Positions 56,343-64,000 of a stretch of 64,000 bases of DNA are shown here, in pieces. The position numbers and the translations under genes were made by a program. The first letter of the stretch is position 1. Each line of letters opens with the position of its first letter. Source of the stretch: Arbacia lixula (Eukaryota > Echinodermata > Echinoidea > Arbacioida > Arbaciidae); the NCBI GenBank assembly GCA_963669155.1, contig OZ022593.1, positions 19,020,291 through 19,084,290 on the forward strand, in the 5' to 3' direction. The notes below the pieces were generated by a model. That model did not search any database and was not told the origin of the DNA. It saw only the letters and a program-made list of their open reading frames with translations.

Positions 56343-56398
56343 GGGGAATTCCCTTAGAGTTCATATGGGGAATTCCCTTAGAGTTCAGGGGAATTCCC
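56343..56398. promoter_or_regulatory. Three palindromic kB-like sites in a tandem repeat
   Basis: GGGGAATTCCC occurs at 56343-56353, 56367-56377 and 56388-56398, separated by TTAGAGTTCA-type spacers. Each is a match to the NF-kB/Rel consensus GGGRNNYYCC. No gene start is known nearby, so function is conjecture. Confidence 0.4.
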
Positions 56399-56764
56399 TG
56401 TGGAGAGAAGCCTATTTATTACAACCCATGTCGATTTCTCAACTTGTTGATGTATAGTACATGTATATAAGCCTGCCTGTGTGTGTATATATATATATCG
56501 GTGTGTTGATATGAGGTAAATTGTAGAATGTAGCTTGTTAAGTGATCAGTTCGGTGTACTGTAGTTATAGGGTCGTTATTATGCTGCATATCATTGGCAT
56601 AGGCCAGTTTCACCCCACTTTCTAACATTGATTGATATTTCTGCACTTCTTTACCTGGGCAAGCTTGCCTATAAACAGTGGAGCCAAACTTAAACTTGTC
56701 TGACCTAGATCAAAGCACGACCATATGCATTCATGCAATGCACAAGCTAGATATTGTCTGATCT

Positions 56765-57533
56765 AAACACAACCAAAAAAAGTAACCCCCCCCCCCCCCC
56801 CCCCCCCTAAGCAAAGTAGCATCACTTTTTATCGCAGATGTTTTGGGCAAACTAATTTGGCAGGATTGTTCCTCAACTTGTTGACTAACTTCTGTGTGAA
56901 AATCACATTAATCAAATTTTTCATGCATGAGTGGGCAAATTGTAAAGGCAAAAATGTCACTTTTCAAAAGTCACAAAGGTAATTGTTTATGCTATTTTAA
57001 CAATACATTTTGGCATTTCTTGTGCAATTTTTTAAGTGTGTTCACTCAACGATCGCACAAAAATGACTTCTTGTGTTTACATAACATGTCATGTTACTTC
57101 TTTGTCAAAATATCCAGCGTTTATTTTTCACCAAAATAAAGGGTTTTTAAAAGTTTCAAACTCAAGAGGGATGAGTATTTGTTAAACAGTGCTCACTCAA
57201 CCAGAACAATGGGTTAAGTGTCGGGATAGGTGTTAGTGCATCGAGAGATGGATGATAAACATTGAAAGGACATAAATTATGCACCAGAAATGGAATTTAT
57301 CAAAAATTCATATGATAGAATCCAAGAATTACCCTTGTGATTTTTGAAAAGTGACATTTTTGCCTTTAGAATTTGCCCACTCATGCATGACTAATTGGAT
57401 TAATGTGATTTTCACACATAACTTACTCAATAAGTTAAGGAACAATCCAGCCAAGTTATTTTGCCCAAAACCTCTTCGATAAAAAGTTATGCTGTTCTGC
57501 TTAGGGGGGGACTTACTTTTTTTGTTGTGTTTA
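56765..57533. mobile_element. Large foldback element with about 220-bp arms
   Basis: AACACAACCAAAAAAAGTAA at the left is mirrored by TTACTTTTTTTGTTGTGTTT at the right. Longer arm words such as AAAAATGTCACTTTTCAAAA and its complement also pair, with a unique centre (about 56990-57310). It sits inside a roughly 60-bp tandem sequence (TGCAATGCACAAGCTAGATAT near 56736, 57560 and 57613). Confidence 0.8.
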
Positions 57534-58033
57534 CATCAAAGCAAGACCATACGCATTCATGCAATGCACAAGCTAGATATTGTTTGATCTAGATCAATTA
57601 TGCATCCTTGCAATGCACAAGCTAGATATATGAAAGTTTTAGCTAGGCTCCATTGTATATGATTCCACTAATCATAACTTACAAATTAATGGTAATTGTT
57701 ATGGCAACATGCACAATGTTGAGTCCTTATTGGCTGTTGCTGCAGTGCCGTCAGTGAAAGTGATGTGTCTGGTAGAGTAAGACTACATCCAATCAATGTC
57801 CCACATGTCAAGAAACATGCGCATTCATCTCGGGCCCTCCTGGTTCTAAACATGTAGACCTCAATATCTGACCCCAATGGCTTTGTGTGTGCAAATTCTT
57901 TTCTTCTTGTGTTGCATGTCAGGAGTTTGTTTCTACCCTAATCATGAACATTTGTTTTTATTTTTTGGTATACATCTATAAAGTCAGTAGAAAGCGTACA
58001 TCGGAAAACCAATGGATGCTGCTGACCCCTCCT

Positions 58034-58192
58034 GGGCCCTGTTCCATAAAACTTACCATTGATGGTAACTTTGCTACCAATGGCAACTTCTGTGGAATCC
58101 TTGAATTTGATTGGCTGTCAATCGGTGTTACCGTGGTAGTTACCATTGATGACAGAGTTACCATTAATGGTAAGTTTTATGCAACAGGGCCC
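58034..58192. mobile_element. Foldback MITE family B, copy 2
   Basis: GGGCCCTGTTCCATAAAACT and TTACCATTGATGGTAACTTT at the left face GTTACCATTAATGGTAAG and TTTTATGCAACAGGGCCC at the right. About 160 bp; a nearly complete hairpin. Confidence 0.85.
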
Positions 58193-58647
58193 TTCTACTC
58201 CCCATGAGGCTGTTGAGCCTACAAACAGTATCGCAAAAGCAGTCAGACTGCCATACAAGAGAAGAAATGTACAGCAAGAGAAATGGTCTGTTGTCATGCT
58301 TTGATATTGTTAAGAGGAACAGTCATTGGAGTAAGGCAATGTGGACGTTTGACATCCCTTCTACAGAGAAGTGAAAACATATACCAATCGTGCTCTGTAA
58401 TGTCAGTCTGCACGAATGGTAGGCAATTGTGATATCTCTTAGCCATGAATGTGCACAAGTTTTGTTTACATGTGTCTTGTTTTCAGAGTTGCACTATATG
58501 CTCCTGAAAAATAGCTATTGGACCATGTTTTATTTGTGAGCTTGTGTGTGCATGTGTGTAAACAATTGAAAGATGCGGTTACCTGATTGGCCTATCCAGA
58601 TGAAAACTAGCTTTGAAATTGTACTTATTGGGTACTGTACTTGATCA

Positions 58648-58789
58648 GGGCCCAGTTACATAATACTTTCCATTGATGTTAACTTTGCTACCAATGGCAA
58701 TGTCTATGGAAACCTTGAACTTGATTGACTGTCAAACCATGTTACCATTATAGTACTGTTACCATTGATTGTTTTATGCAATGGGGCCC
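58648..58789. mobile_element. Foldback MITE family B, copy 3 (diverged)
   Basis: GGGCCCAGTTACATAATAC at the left and GTTTTATGCAATGGGGCCC at the right, with TGCTACCAATGGCAA inside. More substitutions than the other copies. Confidence 0.7.
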
Positions 58790-59444
58790 TGGACCGATAC
58801 GAATCCACCAGGAAAGCATTGCTTGGGAAGGATTGCATGGACTGATGCATGCTGGGAGCAAATAAGGTATTGGAGTGTCACCTGGGTAGGGCTGGCTGGT
58901 TTACCGTTATTTTAAGAGCTTTTTGGGTTGGGATCTCATTGAGATGGGTTTGAGCAAACAGCCTGTGTTTGGGACTAAAGCAGAATTTCACCATCCTTTG
59001 AAACTAACAAATCATTTCATTTCATTCATAATGCAACATTTAGAGTCTCCATCACATCTATCATGTCTTATCAAGTAGCTTAGCAAAGTATGACAATTTG
59101 TTCTATCAAAAAATCTACTTTGGGGCCAGTCTATGCTTAGTGGAAATGAACTTGTTTATTATTTTGTATTTAAAAATAATCATGCAATAATATAAGTTAA
59201 AATGGGCATCATGTCTATAAAATGTATATATCTCTACACAGCGATATTCAGGTCAAAACCATAGTTCAATGTTAATTTAGTTTTTAGTTTTTTTGCTCAA
59301 TGATAAAACCTATGAGAATGTAGTATACAGCGAGAATATGCATTATATTCCTGACACAGATGCCATTTATGTTATACATATACTTTTAACTCCACGTTTT
59401 ATATCTCATAATAATGTCCTGTATTTTATTTATTATCTCGTATT

Positions 59445-59723
59445 TCAACTAAAGCAGTCATGTTGGCAGTTGGTGAGGTATGGCGCCAATTGGGGGTCAC
59501 TAATGTGGGTCAGTGAACAGGAAGGTCCTGTCACAGCACACCTGGTCATGACATGTTCATGGGTCTGTGCTTGACCACAAGGACAGATGTCCACAATAAC
59601 GTCCAGTATGGATGTGGTATACATTAAATGGGCTATTACATTGTATGGTTCTCGTATAGTCAATGGGTTACTAAATGTTATTCTGCAAGAGCTAGACAAC
59701 CCCTCTGTCTTTCCTATTAACAT
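59445..59723 (-). pseudogene. Relic of a non-LTR retrotransposon C-terminus
   Basis: A 92-codon minus-strand frame contains CPCGQAQTHEHVMTRC (59585-59538). This matches the C-x-C-G...Q-T-x-x-H-x(4)-C zinc-knuckle pattern found after the reverse transcriptase domain in several non-LTR retrotransposon families. Nothing recognisable precedes or follows, so it is a short decayed fragment. The family assignment rests on this one motif. Confidence 0.4.
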
Positions 59724-61040
59724 AATTTAAGACAATAATGTTCAAGTGTGAGCTATACTTTGATTTAGGCTGAAAAGTCCTTAATTACTCACTGTACTGT
59801 GAAAGCATCGTCTTTATCAGGATTTTGCTATGTTGATAATGTTCTTAGTTGTGCAAAGATAATATCTATCTATTTTCTCTATGGAGTATTTTGTGTGGTC
59901 ATGTGGTCACCCTCAGGATTTGTGTGTGTACTATTCAGGTTTATATTTTGTTACGTGGATTTAATTTTGTGATTCCACAACGAACTCATAGAATTATTAA
60001 TATCATCATTTCAGTACATATTAACCACTTTCAATTATACACATTTGTCTGCATTGTCATTGTATTTAAATTATAGCTGTACTGTATATAAAACAGTACA
60101 ACAAGCCCCAATAACCAATGAGTTTAAAATGTTTTAAGTAGTTTTTATCCTGTTTTGTATCATTTTATACTTGGCACTTTTTCCCGATTTAAATAAAATA
60201 TATGTGCACCCATTGGAAATATATTTCTTATATGCTGTTAGCTCAAATCATAATATTAGTATGGTTAAATCAATAGCAACGGCTGTGATTTATACATTTG
60301 TATACACTGTATTTGTAAAGATTTATTATTTTCCACTTATGTGACAACACTATGAACAGGGAAGGGCAAAGATCCTCCTACACTCTTGTAAAACAAAAAT
60401 TATGAAACACATGATACAATTTTTGAGGAAACTGAAAAATTCATGAGCAGAAATCAATGAAATCTTGACATTCTTAAATGGAATAAGCCCCAATAGTTAG
60501 CTACCGGTCCAGTTGTATTTGTTGCTCATTCTTTGTTCTCAAATCAAATTAAAACAGTGAGCTGTTAACATTTGGGGGCAGTTATATCCAGGTGGTCATG
60601 GAAAGAAACTAGTTTCAGACTCGAGTAAAAAAAAAAAAAAAAAAATCTCATTGTGTAACTGATCTGAGTTCTGATGTGTTTTATATTTTGAGTTCTTGTA
60701 ATCAAGTGTCACAAATGTAAACAGGAATGATATCTGTGATCTGAAATGTGCTCCTGACCTTTTTTTCAACTAAAATATAATTTTATCGTTAGGGTAAACC
60801 ATGGGTAAACCAAGCATGTTAATCTTCGCTTGATACTGGAAAGATGCAATGTAAAAACTCATTCTAAGCCATCATCCAATATAGTCTGATATGTTGTACT
60901 AGCAATAGGAGGTCTAAGGTAACGCAAAATGATTGATTGATTGGTTTGGTATATGTGTATATGTGTCGGTTCTCGCTTATGTGTGGAGTCGTTGTAACTG
61001 CCTTGTAGACTGTGGACACAGAGGAATGTGGAGTAGGCCA

Positions 61041-61203
61041 GGGCCCTGTTGCATAAAAGTAACTAACCATTGATGGTTACTTTGCTACCAATAGCATTTT
61101 CTATGGAATCCTAAAATTTGATTGGTTCTCCAGTGATGTTACTTTGGTAGTTACCATTGATGGCAGAGTTACCATTAGTGGTAAGTTTTATGCAACAAAG
61201 CCC
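61041..61203. mobile_element. Foldback MITE family B, copy 4
   Basis: GGGCCCTGTTGCATAAAAG at the left and GTAAGTTTTATGCAACAAAG at the right, with the usual TTGCTACCAATAGCA core. It lies 43 bp from copy 5. Confidence 0.8.
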
Positions 61204-61246
61204 AGGATTAGTAGAGGTGGGGTTGCCATCAATGCCGGAACGTTCA

Positions 61247-61774
61247 GGGCCCTGTTGCATAAAACTTACCATTGATGGGAACTTTTCTACCAATGGCAAG
61301 GTCTATGGAAACCTTGAATTTGATGGGCTATGTCAAGCTATGTTACCATGGAAGTTAGCATTGATGGCAGAGTTACTATTAAAGGGCATATACTGTACTG
61401 GCAAGACAAAAACGCCTTCAAATGTGAACGTGAGCAATCTTCTTGCCAGTGGTCTAAAATTCATGTATTGCCCATTTTAGAAACTTGCTGAAAGTTATTT
61501 GTGCTAAAATTAACCACATTTAGAGTAATTGGTGATTAAATCACAAATCCTCAAATTGTTCGGGCCGAATATTTCGAGGATTTGTGATTTAATCATTAAT
61601 TACTTCAAATGTGGACCATATGGAGTCAAATAACGTTCAGCAAGTTTCTAAAATGGACAATACATGAATTTAAGGCCATTGGCAAGAAGATTGTTCACGA
61701 TCACCTTTTGAAGGCCTTTTTGTCTTGCCAGTACAGTATATAACCTTTATTGGTTAGCTTTATGTAACGGGGCA
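61247..61774. mobile_element. Foldback MITE family B, copy 5, interrupted by a family A element
   Basis: The left part (61247-61381) runs from GGGCCCTGTTGCATAAAACT to GAGTTACTATTA. The right part (61748-61774) continues the same element as TATTGGTTAGCTTTATG...GGGGC. Between them sits a complete family A element. Confidence 0.8.
61382..61747. mobile_element. TA-flanked foldback MITE family A, copy 3, nested
   Basis: It runs from AAGGGCATATACTGTACTGG to TACAGTATATAACCTT, 366 bp with long inverted arms. TA at 61380-61381 and 61748-61749 is the target duplication, because the uninterrupted family B sequence has a single TA at this point. Confidence 0.88.
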
Positions 61775-62314
61775 CTGCTGTAGTCACATGCCCCATTCTC
61801 ATTTCTTTCAATATTTTAGATTATGACTTCATCATTTTGAGGCTAATCCTTCACATGATGATCTCTCAGATAAGACTTCCAAAGGGTGAAAGTAAAATGA
61901 AAGTTTTTAAAAACTCTGTAGCTAGATTTTCGGTTTACTTTTTCCTCTTTTCCACATTCTCGTTAATTGATAGGTAGGAAATTCTTCCAGTTCAGCACAT
62001 CTTGTAATTGTATTGATATCACTTTAACAGCTATCCAGAAGGCTAAATAGCTAGATAAATGATCGTTTTTAATGTACATGTGTAAAGATGGTGTGCAATG
62101 CAACTAAATGATAGAAATTCACTATGTATGAATTATGGGGAGTGATAATAAACTATGTGTAGAAAAATTAGTTTTTGTCTTTAGTGTGCTTTTATCAAGA
62201 TGTTGAAATACAAGGTGTCATATTTGCTGGTCAACAAAATAAAATTTTGGAGAAAAAAACATGGAAAACGGAAGAAAAGAACTTCCATCCCAATTATATA
62301 AGTTTAACTAAAGC

Positions 62315-62800
62315 GGAATTATAGTGGGAGGGGGAGAGTAGAAAAGCGAGTGATAAGATAAAGAGAGAGGAGACGGGGCCAGATGTGTGGGAGGTAGAGA
62401 GGTGGTGGGGGGGGGGGGGGGTAGAAAAGAGGGTGATAAGAGGGGAGGTTTAGAGAAAGAGAAGGAGAGAGAGAAGGAGATAGGGCCATATACAGTGAGA
62501 GTGTGTGGGAGGCAGAGAGGGAGAGAGGTGGGGGAGGAAGGTTGGGGGGGGGGGTAGAAAAGAGGGTGATAAGAGGGGAGGGTTAGAGAGGGAGAAAGAG
62601 AAGGGGATAGGGCCATATACAGTGAGAGTGTGTGGGAGGCAGAGAGGTGGGGAAGGAAGGTTGGGGGGGGGGGGGGGGAGAAAAGAGGGTGATAAGAGGG
62701 GAGGGTTAGAGAGGGAGAAAGAGAAGGGGATAGGGCCAGATACAGTGAGAGTATGTGGGAGGCAGAGAGAGAGAGATTAAAGGGGGGGGGGGGGGGGCGC
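62315..62800 (-). repeat. GA-rich minisatellite, reverse complement of the 53-kb array
   Basis: Three tandem units of about 120-190 bp contain GAAAAGAGGGTGATAAGAGG, GGGATAGGGCCATATACAGT and GTGTGGGAGGCAGAGAGG, with G-runs between. They are the reverse complement of the pyrimidine minisatellite at 53165-53630. Confidence 0.88.
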
Positions 62801-63474
62801 AGGCTCTTATATTGGCAGAAAGCGGGGAAGAAGGGCGTTGGAAGAGATAATATCACATTCTCATGGTTATCATGACCCCTAAGCTAAGCCAGTCATCCGT
62901 CTCTGCTAACCGCAAACCTTGCGCATCCCGAAAGTGTTTTGCTAATGTTTGAGGACAAACAAAATATATTTTCACATGAAGTCACATGATGTCGTTATCT
63001 TGGTAACCGTAATCACTCTATGAGTTCCGTAAGTCGCACCCCTGATAGAGGGCGTATTTAGTCGGACCATGGACCTTCCTATATAGTCGGGTTCATGGTC
63101 GGACCGTGAGTTTGACAATTCAGAAAGTAGTTCTTATGAATTAAAGGGATAATTCATCCTGACATTATTTTGGTTTCAATAGAAGGAGAAATTCTGGTAT
63201 ATACATCATAAACACGAAAGTGAGGGGGGGGGGGGGGTCATACTCTGGAAATATTTTGGGCAAGAAAGAAGACAAACATGTATTACACATGACAAAGTTT
63301 GAATTATTGGGGAATTCGAGAAACCCGACCCAACCCCACCCACCCTGCCACCCCATACCACCCCGCCCCCCCCCCCCTCTCCCCCACCCAAACATACAAA
63401 CATACATACATACACACATAAACATTCATACCTACCAAACACGTACGCGACAGGCACATACATGCACACCATGT

Positions 63475-63477
<3 letters not shown>

Positions 63478-63514
<37 letters not shown>
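63478..63514. repeat. (CA)n microsatellite
   Basis: A CA run of about 37 bp. Valine/cysteine open frames over it on the minus strand are artefacts. Confidence 0.95.
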
Positions 63515-63517
<3 letters not shown>

Positions 63518-63559
63518 AAATTATCACAATCATGGAGGATCAGCTTCAGGGAAGCAATT

Positions 63560-64000
63560 ATGTTACGTAACACGTGACGTAATAGAAAATGGCCATAGTT
63601 GTGATCACCTTTAAAAAAAAGATAATAGTAACAGCATGAAATGAGACTTTTTATGTGCGCTTCAGCAAAATGCGTGCGTGGTTGTTAAAAAAAAAAACAT
63701 AATCTAGATAACATGGAATAAACAAGGTACAGTTGGAGAAAATAAGCACCCATCTCTCCCGTTTGCGACATTTTCGCGGAAGAGTTGTTCATGCTGGTTC
63801 CAGTAATCACTTTCAAACATTCGGGGTTGTTATTTGCAAGGTGTCTGGGTGGAAAGTACTCGGCCTGACCAGCAAACTCGGAGAGTTGTTCAATCGCTTG
63901 GTTTTGTTCCTGACGTCTGAGGTTTAAGCCATCATTCCGTCAGCGGAGGTCTGTTGACAGTAGCGCAAGAGCGTGACACGTCAAGGCGGCGGCGCAGGCA
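63560..64000. promoter_or_regulatory. CpG-richer right edge, possible promoter or 5' region of a neighbouring gene
   Basis: An ACGTAACACGTGACGTAA cluster at 63564-63581 combines an E-box CACGTG with CRE-like ACGTAA/TGACGT words. From about 63880 the sequence is CpG-rich and unusual for this window (GTCAGCGG, GACACGTCAAGGCGGCGGC). A 64-codon frame at 63733-63927 has no recognisable domain. The window ends before this can be judged. Confidence 0.3.

Noticed and set aside
62308-62856. 182-codon Pro/Ser-rich frame on the minus strand
   Set aside because: It is a product of the GA/CT minisatellite and G-runs, with no recognisable protein.

Overview
This 64 kb window is animal nuclear DNA. It is AT-rich, with intron-split genes and canonical GT/AG splice sites, and it is dense in short foldback transposons, tandem repeats and microsatellites. 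The repeat style and the gene families (an intronless orphan rhodopsin-class receptor, a THAP plus C2H2 protein, a conserved lipid enzyme) suggest a marine invertebrate deuterostome, most likely an echinoderm such as a sea urchin. That is inference; the species cannot be fixed from the sequence. One run of 200 Ns (31193-31392) is an assembly gap.

Three protein-coding genes can be supported. (1) 3792-4913 (+): a complete single-exon 373-residue rhodopsin-class GPCR with ERY, CWTP and NPIVY motifs. (2) 19350-29844 (-): a seven-exon gene whose coding exons join in frame to 796 residues. It has an N-terminal THAP DNA-binding domain, an acidic linker, three related cassette exons ending in (IKR/IQH)EPG, and 14 C2H2 zinc fingers. 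(3) 39224-53799 (+): twelve exons of phosphatidate cytidylyltransferase (CDS1/CDS2 orthologue), complete at the C-terminus. The first coding exon is not found and may lie in the 30-39 kb interval, possibly in the N gap. One base is missing in exon 5 of this gene.

The rest is intergenic or intronic and mostly mobile DNA. About 1-3.7 kb and 4.9-19.3 kb hold foldback elements, microsatellites, a 157-bp satellite at 17.76-18.86 kb and a tRNA-like SINE head. 30-39 kb holds four copies of one foldback family. 54-64 kb holds the 3' flank of the CDS gene, further foldbacks, a retroelement relic and a GA-rich minisatellite that is the reverse complement of one in the last CDS intron. The far right end (about 63.5-64 kb) becomes CpG-rich and may be the edge of another gene.

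The three genes do not form a pathway. The enzyme makes CDP-diacylglycerol for phosphoinositide and cardiolipin synthesis, the THAP/C2H2 protein should be a sequence-specific nuclear regulator, and the GPCR should be a plasma-membrane sensor of unknown ligand. The most notable observations are the duplicated exons carrying SUMO-consensus motifs in the THAP/C2H2 gene, mobile satellites built around perfect nuclear-receptor DR1/DR4 elements, a tandem repeat that multiplies a splice donor four times in the CDS gene, and a single-base lesion in an otherwise intact CDS exon set.
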